A stretch of DNA of 64,000 nt from Methanosarcina siciliae T4/M (GTDB lineage: Archaea > Halobacteriota > Methanosarcinia > Methanosarcinales > Methanosarcinaceae), in the NCBI RefSeq assembly GCF_000970085.1, contig NZ_CP009506.1, positions 3,534,001 to 3,598,000 of the forward strand, written 5' to 3'. Positions 1-8,240 of this stretch are shown in pieces. The notes under the pieces were generated by a model. It was not told the origin of the DNA, ran no database searches, and saw only the letters and a program-made list of their open reading frames with translations. The position numbers and the translations under genes are program-made. The stretch's first letter is position 1; every line of letters starts with the position of its first letter.

Positions 1-1
1 A

Positions 2-280
2 AAAATTATCCTTCGGGACAGTGCAGTGGATGCGGTCTGTTCAGGCGCTTCCCTGGCAGTTCCTGGCGTTGCGAGCCTGGACTCCGGTCTGGATAAAGGA
101 GAGCTTGCAGCGCTCTTCACCTTAAAAGGAGAACTTGTTGCGCTTGCAAAGGCTAAAATGACTACGGAAGAGATCCTCAAAGCGTCTTCAGGGCTTGCAG
201 CTTCTCCTGTTCGCGTACTAATGGAGGCTGGAACTTACCCGAGGGGCTGGACTAAAAAAGAGGAGAGTGTCCGGCTCTAA
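2..280 (+). CDS. cbf5: Cbf5/TruB archaeal tRNA/rRNA pseudouridine synthase, C-terminal part
   Basis: The frame is open from the first bases of the window and ends at 280, giving about 92 residues that lack the catalytic TruB core. The peptide opens with KIILRDSAVDAVCSGASLAV, which matches the PUA RNA-binding domain at the end of archaeal Cbf5. Cbf5 is the catalytic subunit of H/ACA guide RNPs and can also make pseudouridine 55 in tRNA. An internal GTG at 26 could look like a start, but the PUA homology continues upstream of it, so the gene is cut by the window edge. It sits upstream of tRNA-Ser and the rps13 cluster. The family call is fairly secure; the rest of the protein is outside the window. 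Confidence 0.85.
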   Translation, partial: KIILRDSAVDAVCSGASLAVPGVASLDSGLDKGELAALFTLKGELVALAKAKMTTEEILKASSGLAASPVRVLMEAGTYPRGWTKKEESVRL

Positions 281-340
281 CTTTTATAATTCCTTTTCCT
301 GCTCCCTTAATTTCTTTCTTCTTTATTCACTCCCAGAATA

Positions 341-352
341 AGATTTATATAT
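341..352 (+). promoter_or_regulatory. TATA box of tRNA-Ser
   Basis: An AT-rich TATA-like element (agatttatatat) lies about 40-50 bases before the mature tRNA-Ser. This fits an archaeal promoter that starts near 375 and leaves a short 5' leader for RNase P. Confidence 0.5.
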
Positions 353-392
353 GACTATTCCGTTATGGTATAAGTCGTGCCATAAGCTCTGT

Positions 393-475
393 GCCGAGGT
401 AGTCTAGCGGTAGGGCGCAAGCCTGGAAAGCTTGTGGGGCTTAGCCCCTCGGGAGTTCAAATCTCCCCCTCGGCG
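393..475 (+). tRNA. tRNA-Ser(GGA)
   Basis: The acceptor arm GCCGAGG (393-399) pairs with CCTCGGC (468-474), followed by discriminator G475. The anticodon stem CAAGC/GCTTG (418-422/430-434) closes the loop CTGGAAA with anticodon GGA at 425-427. A long variable arm (GGGGCTTAGCCCC) marks a class II tRNA, and the T arm contains GTTCAAAT. No CCA is encoded. It reads UCC and UCU. Confidence 0.95.
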
Positions 476-979
476 TCATGTTTTCAAGTCTTTTCTAAAT
501 TAAGTTTGAATCTGCAGATATCTTCGGTTTTGTTGCGAATATAGCTTCTAATACTCAGTTTTATCTTGAAAAACCAATATTGGAAGCTCTCTGAAAAAGG
601 ACCAAAATGAAGAGTTCCACTGTACCTGAAGTTTTGAATACTTTTCCTGTAAAAAGCAGGTTAAAAGGATCATAAATACTAAGGTTTTGATTTAAGTTGA
701 ATAAATTCTTGTTCGTGAGATTGGTAAGTCTATATTTTGCTGGAACTGGGTGTAAGTTTGTAATAAAAGGCTCTCAATTTAAAACATTATAATTTGTAAA
801 ATAAGACTGTGAATAAAAATCTTTTAAAAGCATGGAAGAGATGGGGTAATACAGAATTATGATTGAAAAAAAAGTTAATCTGACAATATCAAGGTGAGAA
901 CCCCATTGAAAAATGATCGATTGATTTCAGGCGGGAACGAAAGAAATAAACGGAAACAAACAGAGAGGGAATATTGAAA
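476..979. other. Intergenic, about 500 bases, no gene seen
   Basis: An AT-rich spacer between tRNA-Ser and the ABC transporter genes. I see no ORF with a credible ribosome binding site and no clear hairpin terminator. Its length and the bacterial look of the following genes fit an insertion next to the tRNA, but I could not find flanking direct repeats. Confidence 0.5.
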
Positions 980-1687
980 ATGAAACTGATCCTGAACGAT
1001 ATCGTAAAAAGCTTTGACAAAAAAGAGGTTTTGCGGGGTGCGAACTTTGCCTTTGAAAGGGGGGAAATTTACGGCCTCCTCGGAAGAAACGGCTCAGGCA
1101 AAACTACGCTGTTTAACTGTATCAATGAAGATTTGAGGATTGACGGCGGCTCAATTCTCCTTGAAGAAAACGGAGTGAAGAGAGAAGTTTGTCCTGACGA
1201 TATCGGATATGTTCTGTCGACGCCGGTCGTTCCGGAGTTTTTAACAGGTAGGGAATTTTTAAAGTTCTTTCTTGACATCAACGTGAAAAATATTCAGGAC
1301 ATTAAGCCCATTGATGAATATTTCGATTTTGTAAAGATCGGACGCGAGGATCGCGACAGGCTTTTGAAAGATTATTCCCATGGCATGAAGAACAAGATGC
1401 AAATGCTTGTAAGCTTCATCGCAAATCCCGGAATTCTGCTTCTAGACGAACCGCTGACCTCATTTGACGTTGTGGTCGCCGACGAAATGAAGACGCTGCT
1501 GCGCCAAATCAAAAAAGACCACATTATTATTTTTTCCACTCACATCATGGAGCTTGCGCTGGATTTATGCGACGAGATCGTGATCCTGAGCGGGGGAGTT
1601 CTGGAAAAAATGGAAAGGGATGGCCTCAGTAACGAGGCCTTTAAGGATAGGATTATTCAGGCCCTCAGAAGGGATGAAAGTGATTGA
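980..1687 (+). CDS. ABC-2 type transporter ATP-binding protein
   Basis: A 235-residue ABC ATPase. Walker A is GRNGSGKTT at residues 35-43, a degenerate signature (YSHGMKNKMQ) lies near 132-141, Walker B is ILLLDEP near 153-159, and an STHIME H-loop follows near 182. The length is that of a stand-alone ATPase that pairs with a membrane partner. I chose ATG 980 rather than TTG 974 because GAGGGA at 965-970 is nine bases upstream. The next gene overlaps its end by 14 bases, so the two are probably translationally coupled and form one exporter. The substrate is unknown. The sequence resembles bacterial (Firmicutes-like) exporters, which together with its position between tRNA-Ser and rps13 suggests acquisition; that is inference. 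Confidence 0.85.
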   Translation: MKLILNDIVKSFDKKEVLRGANFAFERGEIYGLLGRNGSGKTTLFNCINEDLRIDGGSILLEENGVKREVCPDDIGYVLSTPVVPEFLTGREFLKFFLDINVKNIQDIKPIDEYFDFVKIGREDRDRLLKDYSHGMKNKMQMLVSFIANPGILLLDEPLTSFDVVVADEMKTLLRQIKKDHIIIFSTHIMELALDLCDEIVILSGGVLEKMERDGLSNEAFKDRIIQALRRDESD

Positions 1688-3248
1688 AACTTTCCTTACG
1701 TCCTTCAGGCTGAAAAACACATATAGAGCCAATGGCATCATCTATTCGCTCAAATCCATCCCTGTCATCAACGGGCTGTTACCGGTCTCGCTCTATGGAA
1801 GCCCGGGGCTGAAAAGATTTGCCAATTTTGTCAGCATCCTGTGGGAGCTTGTCTCAATGTTTTTGGGCAAGCTGTTTTATATGTTTATTCTGGTCTTCCT
1901 TCTAAAAGACTCAATGAAAACCAGTTCTGCAAACAGCTTCATGCACATGTTTTTCTTTCTGACTATAGCGGGTGGTTTCCTTAACACGCAGATATTTCGC
2001 CCCACCAGAGATAAGTATTATGCCATTTTTCTCATGCGAATGAGCGCGCGGGAGTATACGCTTTCGAATTACTTCTATTTCCTTTTGAAAACTGTTGTCG
2101 GATTTTTGCCTGCCACGCTGCTTTTAGGACTGCTTTCCGGGGTAGATCTTGCTATCTGCCTTATGATGCCGCTTTTTGTTGTTTCCGTAAAACTGATTTT
2201 TACTGCCCTTTCTCTTCATAGTTATGTCAGGACCGGCCATGCAAAAAATGAAAATCAGCTCAATCCGGTTTCTCTGGTTGGCATTGCTGTATCGTCTGCT
2301 GCGGCATATCTCCCTCCGTTTCTCGGCTATGCCATGAACGGAGCTGTTTTTCTCGCTTTGTTTGTCATTTCCGCTGTTATGGCTGTGTTTTCCTTTTTTT
2401 ATGTGCTCAAATTCCCCGAATACCGAAGGATTTGCAAGGAACTTCTCACAGCGGATAGTTTTGCTATGAACAGAAAAGACATGGCTACACGTGCTGCTCA
2501 AAAATCTTTACAAAAGAAAATAGACCTTAAGGCAACAAGCAGCAAAAGCGGCTATCGGTATTTCAACGACCTTTTTGTTAAGCGGCACAGCAGTCTGCTG
2601 ACCAAATCGGCCAAACAAATCACCTTGATTTCCCTTGCAGCGCTTGCGTTTTCCATCATGGCCTGTCTTCTTCTTCAGGAGGCAAAGCTGATAATAAACG
2701 GGATGATGCTGACCTTTTTGCCTTATTTTCTGTTCGTCATGTATTTTGTTAATCGCGGAAAGGTTATCACCCAGGCCATGTTCATGAACTGTGACCACAG
2801 TATGCTTGCCTACAGGTTTTACAGACAACCGCGTGCAATTCTGCTCCTCTTTACGGAACGGCTGAAATCCATTCTATTGATTAACTTGATGCCAGCTTCG
2901 GCAATTGCACTCGGGTTACCGTTTCTGTTATGGTTTACAGGTGGAACGGATAATGCACTCAATTATGTACTGCTGTTTGTTTCCATTATAGCAATGTCAG
3001 TATTTTTTTCGGTTCACAACATGGTGCTCTATTATCTTTTGCAGCCTTACAATATCAACCTTGAAATGAAAAGTGGCACCTTTGCCATTGTCAATTCATT
3101 TACTTATTTCGTTTGTTATTTTGCCATCGGCAAAGAAGTTCCGACTCTAATTTTCGGCACGTTGATTTCCGTATTTTGCATCGTATATATCGCCGTCGCC
3201 TTGCTTCTTGCATACAGGCTTGCACCTAAGACATTTAAGCTGCGGTAA
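1674..3248 (+). CDS. ABC-2 type transporter permease-like membrane protein
   Basis: A 524-residue, very hydrophobic protein with roughly ten to twelve predicted membrane segments. Clear ones lie near residues 60-80, 90-105, 130-155, 160-185, 205-225, 230-255, 335-355, 360-380, 425-445, 455-475 and 490-515. A polar loop at about 265-320 is rich in Lys and Ser. ATG 1674 overlaps the end of the ATPase gene, so the two are coupled; an open frame starting at 1620 lies wholly inside the ATPase gene and is unlikely to be used. I recognise no specific substrate family. The pairing with the ATPase supports an ABC-2-like export function at the cytoplasmic membrane. Confidence 0.75.
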   Translation: MKVIETFLTSFRLKNTYRANGIIYSLKSIPVINGLLPVSLYGSPGLKRFANFVSILWELVSMFLGKLFYMFILVFLLKDSMKTSSANSFMHMFFFLTIAGGFLNTQIFRPTRDKYYAIFLMRMSAREYTLSNYFYFLLKTVVGFLPATLLLGLLSGVDLAICLMMPLFVVSVKLIFTALSLHSYVRTGHAKNENQLNPVSLVGIAVSSAAAYLPPFLGYAMNGAVFLALFVISAVMAVFSFFYVLKFPEYRRICKELLTADSFAMNRKDMATRAAQKSLQKKIDLKATSSKSGYRYFNDLFVKRHSSLLTKSAKQITLISLAALAFSIMACLLLQEAKLIINGMMLTFLPYFLFVMYFVNRGKVITQAMFMNCDHSMLAYRFYRQPRAILLLFTERLKSILLINLMPASAIALGLPFLLWFTGGTDNALNYVLLFVSIIAMSVFFSVHNMVLYYLLQPYNINLEMKSGTFAIVNSFTYFVCYFAIGKEVPTLIFGTLISVFCIVYIAVALLLAYRLAPKTFKLR

Positions 3249-3370
3249 TCGCGGCCTTATGTTGAATTAAAAAGAGCAGATGTTGAACCGCCTTCTTATT
3301 CTTTTTCAGGGAAAAGATATCGAGAAAGGATGCTTGACAGGTTGTGCGATAAATTGCCTGGATAGAATAT

Positions 3371-3408
3371 AATATTGTATTCTGTTCCTAATATTGTATT
3401 CTGTTCCC
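3371..3408. repeat. Two-copy 19-bp tandem repeat
   Basis: 3371-3389 and 3390-3408 differ only at the last base. This is a simple tandem duplication in non-coding DNA. Confidence 0.8.
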
Positions 3409-3703
3409 GGGAGGGAAGGATTTTACATGAAATGCGGGTTTAAAAAGATGCGTACTGCAATGGCCAGGTTAAATAAGTTTATGCCTGACCCGGACACAGG
3501 TTACTTTAATCTCCAGAAAAACCATATTCAAGAAACTAAATCATATACTTCGCGGGCATGCATACGCAGAAGGGTCGTGACAATTTTAGCTTAATTTTAA
3601 TTCTGCATCTTTTCTTCACGTCTTTTCATTATTCAGTAACTCGCTCACCGTCAACTTTCAGTTCTTCCGGACATTCGCTTTCAGAGGAAAAATGGACGCA
3701 GAT

Positions 3704-3717
3704 ATCCTTATATACTG
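3704..3717 (+). promoter_or_regulatory. Probable rps13 promoter and structured leader
   Basis: A TATA-like ccttatatac lies at 3706-3715, about 145 bases before the rps13 start. The inferred start near 3740 leaves a leader of about 118 bases with a small hairpin (AGCTC ... GAGCT, about 3761-3777). Ribosomal protein leaders are often autoregulated, but no protein site is recognised here. Confidence 0.45.
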
Positions 3718-3857
3718 GCAGCTGCATGTAAAGGAACTCATCAGTATGTGCTGTAAAGAAGCTCCTTTTGAGAGCTGCTCCTGAGTTTTCCGCATATTCT
3801 TTGAGGGTATTCGACAGGGGCTACAGGATGCTGTATGCACTCCAATGGAGGAAGTAT

Positions 3858-4316
3858 ATGGTAGAAGAAAACAACAACGAAGAACTAAGGCATCTTGTTC
3901 GGATTATGAATACCGACCTGCAGGGGGCAAAGCCCGTACAGTATGCTCTTACAGGTCTTCCCGGAGTTGGGAGACGCACAGCAAAGCTTATTGCAAAGGG
4001 CGCAGGGGTTGACCCATCTGCTATACTTGGATACCTTCCGGAAGAGGAGGTCGCCAAACTCGACACTGCAATCGGAAAATTTGAAGATATTGTCCCTACC
4101 TGGATGCTTAACAGGCAGAAAGACCTTATCACCGGCCAGGACAAGCACCTGCTCGGAACGGATATCTTACTGACTTTCAGGGAAGACATTAACAACCTGA
4201 AGAAGGTCCGTGCCTACAGAGGACTCAGGCACGAAAGAGGCCTCAAGGTCAGAGGACAGAGGACAAAATCCACAGGCCGCCGCGGATCAACTGTCGGTGT
4301 GAGCAGGAAGAAGTAA
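3858..4316 (+). CDS. rps13: 30S ribosomal protein S13 (uS13)
   Basis: A 152-residue protein. It has the helix-hairpin-helix region TGLPGVGRRTAKLIAKGAGV near residues 33-52 and the basic tail RGLRHERGLKVRGQRTKSTG typical of archaeal S13. S13 sits in the head of the small subunit and contacts tRNA and the intersubunit bridges. I chose ATG 3858 because GGAGG at 3847-3851 lies six bases upstream; an in-frame extension back to 3768 has no family similarity. It is the first gene of the conserved archaeal order rps13-rps4-rps11-rpoD. Confidence 0.97.
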   Translation: MVEENNNEELRHLVRIMNTDLQGAKPVQYALTGLPGVGRRTAKLIAKGAGVDPSAILGYLPEEEVAKLDTAIGKFEDIVPTWMLNRQKDLITGQDKHLLGTDILLTFREDINNLKKVRAYRGLRHERGLKVRGQRTKSTGRRGSTVGVSRKK

Positions 4317-4339
4317 TTTCTCGGTTAAGGTGATTTGAA

Positions 4340-4996
4340 ATGGCATATCCAGGTAAGAAAAGTAAAACTTATGAGACTCCCAAACATCCCTGGCAGGAAG
4401 CCAGGATGGCTGCTGAAGTTCAGCTCGTAAAGGCATACGGCCTCAGGAACAAAAAGGAAGTTTGGAAAGCAGCCAGTATGCTCAGGATGTACAGATCCGA
4501 AGCCAGGAAACTTCTTGCGCACGTCGCTAATGTGCAGGAAGGGGAACTTGAAGGCCACTACAGGACCCAGTCAGAAGAAATTCTTTCCAAGCTAATTCGC
4601 TACGGCATTATAAAATCCGATGCCGACATTGATGATATTCTCTCTTTAAAGACTGAAAATATTCTTGAAAGGAGGCTTCAGACCCAGGTTCTCCGCCTCG
4701 GGCTTGCCAGGACAGTTATCCAGTCACGCCAGTTTATTACTCACGGCCACATTGCAATCAACGGAAGAAAGGCTACAATTCCGGGAATGCTGGTCTCAAA
4801 AGAGGACGAGATGCACATCGGGTACTATGGGAACTCCCCTCTTAAAAATGAATCCCACCCTGAAAGACCTGTTCAGGTTGCATCCTTCCTTGCAGACAGC
4901 GGAACAACCCTTAAGGCTGCTGCCGAGGCAAAGCAGGCAAGAGAAAAACCTCCTGAGAGAGGCGGCGGAAGGAAGAAGAGAGGAGGGAGGAGATAA
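4340..4996 (+). CDS. rps4: 30S ribosomal protein S4 (uS4)
   Basis: A 218-residue protein. The N-terminal part MAYPGKKSKTYETPKHPW is typical of archaeal S4. An S4 RNA-binding domain follows, with LARTVIQSRQFITHGHIAIN near residues 120-139, and the protein ends in a Gly/Arg/Lys-rich tail. S4 binds 16S rRNA early in small-subunit assembly. An AAGGTGA ribosome binding site lies about eight bases before ATG 4340, 23 bases after rps13. rps11 starts three bases after its stop, and the Shine-Dalgarno of rps11 is inside the rps4 tail, so the genes are co-transcribed. Confidence 0.97.
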   Translation: MAYPGKKSKTYETPKHPWQEARMAAEVQLVKAYGLRNKKEVWKAASMLRMYRSEARKLLAHVANVQEGELEGHYRTQSEEILSKLIRYGIIKSDADIDDILSLKTENILERRLQTQVLRLGLARTVIQSRQFITHGHIAINGRKATIPGMLVSKEDEMHIGYYGNSPLKNESHPERPVQVASFLADSGTTLKAAAEAKQAREKPPERGGGRKKRGGRR

Positions 4997-4998
4997 AC

Positions 4999-5379
4999 AT
5001 GGCAGATATGAAATGGGCTGTAGCTCACATCAAGTCCTCATTTAATAACACAATAATCACGGTAACCGATATAACCGGGGCTGAAACCATTGCAAAGTCC
5101 TCCGGTGGTATGGTTGTAAAGGCTGCAAGGGATGAAAGCTCTCCGTACACTGCCATGCAGATGGCGGGCCAGCTTGCTGACCAGCTCAGGGACAAGGGTA
5201 TTAATGGTATCCACATTCGTGTAAGAGCTCCCGGAGGAAACAAGCAGAGAAGCCCCGGACCCGGTGCACAGGCTGCAATCAGGGCTTTTGCAAGAGCAGG
5301 AATTCGCATTGGCAGGATCGAGGATGTCACTCCTGTCCCGCATGACGGCACTCGTCCGAAAGGCGGAAGGCGTGTATAA
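4999..5379 (+). CDS. rps11: 30S ribosomal protein S11 (uS11)
   Basis: A 126-residue protein of the usual archaeal length. Characteristic stretches include HIKSSFNNTIITVTDITGAE near residues 8-27, GIHIRVRAPGGNKQRSPGPG near 75-94, and the C-terminal VPHDGTRPKGGRRV. S11 lines the platform of the small subunit near the mRNA exit. The start at 4999 is preceded by GGAGGGAGGAG within the end of rps4. rpoD follows after 72 bases. Confidence 0.97.
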   Translation: MADMKWAVAHIKSSFNNTIITVTDITGAETIAKSSGGMVVKAARDESSPYTAMQMAGQLADQLRDKGINGIHIRVRAPGGNKQRSPGPGAQAAIRAFARAGIRIGRIEDVTPVPHDGTRPKGGRRV

Positions 5380-5451
5380 AACGAATTATTCAGAGAATTC
5401 TTCAAAATTCTCTTTTTTTAAGGTATTCAAAATTAAGGGGAATTAAGGCAT

Positions 5452-6252
5452 ATGACGATGGAAGTAGACATTCTGGAGTTATCGGACAGATCTGCAAAGT
5501 TTGTGCTGTCAAAGGTAAGCACGGCTTTTGCCAACGGCATCCGGCGTGCTATGGTCGCCGATGTACCCACTCTTGCAATCGAATATGTAAACCTTTACGA
5601 CAACACCTCCGTACTCTATGATGAACAGCTGGCTCTCCGTCTTTCCTTAATCCCGCTTGTAACGGATATAGAGACGTATGTGCCTCAGGCTGAGTGCGAT
5701 GTCTGCGGAGGCGAAGGCTGCCCTGCCTGCGAGGTCTCCCTGACCCTCAGTGCAGAAGGTCCCGTAACCGTTTATTCTCGGGACCTTATCTCTTCTGACC
5801 CCAAGATCCAGCCGGCAGATCCGAATGTTCCGATTGTTGAGCTAAAAAAAGGGCAGAAGCTTGTACTCGAGGCTGTCGCCCACATGGGCTACGGTAAAGA
5901 CAGTGTTAAGTGGCAGGCCGGTGTTGCATGCGGCTACAAAAACATGCCTGTAATTACCATTGAAAACTGCGATGCCTGCGGACACTGTGCAGCAGAATGT
6001 CCGCAGGGGATTATCAGTGTTGGAGAGGCCGGAGCTAAGATTGCCGAGGAAGACGTCATGAAGTGTTCCATCTGCAGGCTCTGTGAGCAGGTATGTGACA
6101 TTAACGCGATCAAAGTGGACTTCTACGAAAACTCTTTTGTTTTTACCATGGAGTCTGATGGTTCATATACTGCTAAAGACCTTGCCCTCAACGCCGCAAA
6201 TGTGGTAAAGGACAAAGCCGGAGAGCTGCTGGCAATTCTGGACCAGCTCTGA
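5452..6252 (+). CDS. rpoD: DNA-directed RNA polymerase subunit D with two 4Fe-4S motifs
   Basis: A 266-residue archaeal alpha-like subunit that starts polymerase assembly together with subunit L. The dimerisation core contains FANGIRRAMVADVPTLAIEY near residues 26-45. Cys 82, 85, 90 and 93 form a zinc-like cluster. An inserted ferredoxin-like domain carries two complete CxxCxxCxxxC motifs: Cys 173/176/179/183 and Cys 205/208/211/215. Methanosarcina RpoD is known to bind two 4Fe-4S clusters, and all eight ligands are present here. In many archaea this cluster continues with rpl18e-rpl13-rps9-rpoN; in this window it stops and tRNA-Leu genes follow. An alternative ATG lies two codons downstream. 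Confidence 0.97.
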   Translation: MTMEVDILELSDRSAKFVLSKVSTAFANGIRRAMVADVPTLAIEYVNLYDNTSVLYDEQLALRLSLIPLVTDIETYVPQAECDVCGGEGCPACEVSLTLSAEGPVTVYSRDLISSDPKIQPADPNVPIVELKKGQKLVLEAVAHMGYGKDSVKWQAGVACGYKNMPVITIENCDACGHCAAECPQGIISVGEAGAKIAEEDVMKCSICRLCEQVCDINAIKVDFYENSFVFTMESDGSYTAKDLALNAANVVKDKAGELLAILDQL

Positions 6253-6408
6253 ATCCCGGTTCATCCGGGTTCAACCCTATTTTCCGACCATATTCCGGCC
6301 TGAACCCCTTCTCACAGGAGATTTCCTGCTCCCGGATACCTGAGGAGTTATTCAGTTTACTGCGGAATCTTTGAATAATTATTAACAGCGTCCTTCCCGA
6401 CTCGAAAC

Positions 6409-6419
6409 GTTTATATATT
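6409..6419 (+). promoter_or_regulatory. TATA box before the first tRNA-Leu
   Basis: The sequence cgaaacgtttatatatta (6403-6420) is a good BRE/TATA match. Transcription would start near 6440, leaving about 40 bases of leader before the tRNA. Confidence 0.55.
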
Positions 6420-6483
6420 ATCCCTGATATTGTGAGGAAGTGCAAGGCGCAAGGCGCGCCGGAATTTCACAGGAAAACGAGAT

Positions 6484-6568
6484 GCGAGGGTTGCCCAGCC
6501 AGGTCAAAGGCGCTAGGTTGAGGGCCTAGTTTCGTAGGAATTCGTGGGTTCGAATCCCATCCCTCGCA
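6484..6568 (+). tRNA. tRNA-Leu(GAG), copy 1
   Basis: The acceptor arm GCGAGGG (6484-6490) pairs with CCCTCGC (6561-6567), followed by discriminator A6568. The anticodon stem CTAGG/CCTAG encloses TTGAGGG with anticodon GAG. A long variable arm marks class II, and the T arm is GTGGGTTCGAATCCCAT. The three bases after the discriminator are CCA, so this copy encodes its own CCA end. It reads CUC and CUU. Confidence 0.95.
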
Positions 6569-6664
6569 CCAGATTTCTTAATTGTGTCAAATTTAAATCC
6601 GGTATGTTTTTCCAGAAAAATTTTATAAAAAGTAATAAAGCTCATTCAATTGCTTAATCGAAAT

Positions 6665-6749
6665 GCGAGGGTTGCCCAGCCAGGTCAAAGGCGCTAGGTT
6701 GAGGGCCTAGTTTCGTAGGAATTCGTGGGTTCGAATCCCATCCCTCGCA
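6665..6749 (+). tRNA. tRNA-Leu(GAG), copy 2
   Basis: This gene matches copy 1 over all 85 bases, 181 bases further on. It is followed by TCA rather than CCA, so here the end must be added by nucleotidyltransferase. The spacer between the copies is AT-rich and holds a weak TATA-like stretch near 6620-6640. The duplication stops at the tRNA boundaries: flanking sequence is not conserved apart from two or three bases upstream. Confidence 0.95.
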
Positions 6750-7123
6750 TCAAGTTTTTCTTTCTGGGTTGACTATTTTTATAATTCTTTTGTCCTTCTC
6801 GAATTTCACTTCGCTACCCGAGTTTATCCCGCTCGACGCAGGAGAGCGGTCTTTCCCGCGGAATAGAAGAAATGGAAGATTCAAAGGATAAATTAAAAAT
6901 TGTTGAGGATGATTGTGAGCGGGAACGAGAACTAAACGGATAAAGAAGGCAGAAATTTCGTTTTTTTATTTGTTTCGTTTGTTCCGCTTTGTGTGTATTG
7001 TGTGTAATAATTGTTTTCCCGTTATAAATTTAAGATTCTCAGAAAAACCTCATGTTCTGGCGTTTTGTTTTCAGTTCCATGCGAACAGAAGGTTTAACAG
7101 CAACATAAAAGAATAAACTGTTT
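6750..7123. other. Intergenic after the tRNA-Leu genes
   Basis: No recognisable gene. A 23-codon frame at 6871-6942 has no SD and no domain. Runs such as tttcgtttttttatttgttt near 6957-6976 could terminate transcription from the tRNA side; T-rich stretches are common archaeal terminators. Confidence 0.4.
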
Positions 7124-7999
7124 ATGGGGGATAGGGAAAAAAATGTGGGATTTGCCGCATCCCTGAACATACTCTTCACAATTATAGAAGTGATTGGAGG
7201 ACTCTTAACTAATAGCCTGGCACTGCTGGCTGATGCGATGCATGATTTTGCTGACAGTTCGGCATTAATTGTTGCGTGGTTTGCAGAAAAAAAGGCAAAA
7301 AAACCTGCAACTAGTAAAATGACTTTCGGGTATAGGAGGTTATCCCTCTTATCTGCAGCGTTTGCTACCATTGTACTTATAGTCGGATCTTTATTTATAC
7401 TGTCCCAGGCAATTCCGCGTCTGTTCAATCCGGAACCCGTAAATGCCGAAGGAATGTTTTTAATTGCGATCATCGGGGTCACTATAAACGGGCTGGGATA
7501 TTTCAGATTGAAGAAAGGGATTAGCCAGAACGAGAAAATATTATCATGGCATCTTCTGGAAGATATTCTGGGATGGATAGTCCTGCTCATCGGGTCGGTA
7601 ATCATAGGCTTCTGGAACCAACCTATCATTGATCCTATAATGACGATAGGGTTCACTATTTTTGTATTATGGGGGGTTTTTAAAAATGCAAAGGAAACAT
7701 TTAACCTTCTTCTGGAAGGGGTCCCGGAGTATATCGACATCGATGAGGTTAAAGGATCCATATTATCGGTCGAAGGGGTGAAATCAGCTCATGATATCCA
7801 TATATGGTCTCTGGAAGGAGAAACGGATATTTTAACAGCTCATATCGTTGTGGAAGACAAATACCTGACAAGACCGGATAAAATGAGACAGTCTATCAAA
7901 AGTAAATTAGAGAAACATCAAATAGAACATTCAACGCTAGAACTTGAAAGTGAAGGATTTTGTTCCGGAACAGAATGTATTTTTGAATTGAAAAAATAA
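7124..7999 (+). CDS. Cation diffusion facilitator (CDF) metal transporter
   Basis: A 291-residue CDF antiporter that would export Zn2+ or a similar divalent metal in exchange for protons. Six membrane segments lie between about residues 8 and 190. The metal-site motifs are D37 with H40xxxD44 in helix 2 and H143xxxD147 in helix 5, the arrangement seen in Zn-type CDF proteins. The cytoplasmic domain (about 200-285) contains EGVKSAHDIHIWSLEGETD, the usual CDF C-terminal fold. The tail has two cysteines (FCSGTEC). The ATG has no strong SD. It stands alone, after the tRNA-Leu genes and convergent with the MacB-like operon. The metal cannot be told from sequence. Confidence 0.93.
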   Translation: MGDREKNVGFAASLNILFTIIEVIGGLLTNSLALLADAMHDFADSSALIVAWFAEKKAKKPATSKMTFGYRRLSLLSAAFATIVLIVGSLFILSQAIPRLFNPEPVNAEGMFLIAIIGVTINGLGYFRLKKGISQNEKILSWHLLEDILGWIVLLIGSVIIGFWNQPIIDPIMTIGFTIFVLWGVFKNAKETFNLLLEGVPEYIDIDEVKGSILSVEGVKSAHDIHIWSLEGETDILTAHIVVEDKYLTRPDKMRQSIKSKLEKHQIEHSTLELESEGFCSGTECIFELKK

Positions 8000-8240
8000 T
8001 GTACCGGGAAAGGCGATAGAGGCAAATCTCCAATTTCTGAAACTAAATACCCTGCGCCAGTAACCCTGTGCCATACTTTAAACCCGCTTGAGGGCCTTTT
8101 GTCTTCCTTTCATGTAATTCTGCTTTTGAGAGTTCAACCTTGAGAACTCAACCTTCGAAAATTAGGCTTGTTTCAAAATCCCGAAAATCATCGGGCTTTA
8201 AGGAAGTGTGTGGGTTCCTTTCTTTTTTCCGTTTATCTGT

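Larger units (their letters stand above)
3249..3857. other. Intergenic and leader region before the ribosomal protein cluster
   Basis: It contains two adjacent copies of a 19-base repeat (aatattgtattctgttcc plus one base) at 3371-3408 and the promoter and leader of rps13. A 66-codon open frame at 3394-3594 has no recognisable domain and starts inside the repeat, so I did not call it a gene. Confidence 0.5.

Noticed and set aside
1069..1281. Minus-strand frame inside the ABC ATPase gene
   Set aside because: It is antisense to conserved Walker A coding sequence and has no domain; a shadow of the real gene.
3394..3594. 66-codon plus-strand frame before rps13
   Set aside because: It begins inside a tandem repeat, has no recognisable domain, and lies in the leader region of the ribosomal operon.
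3768..3857. In-frame N-terminal extension of rps13
   Set aside because: No S13 has such an extension; GGAGG sits correctly for ATG 3858.
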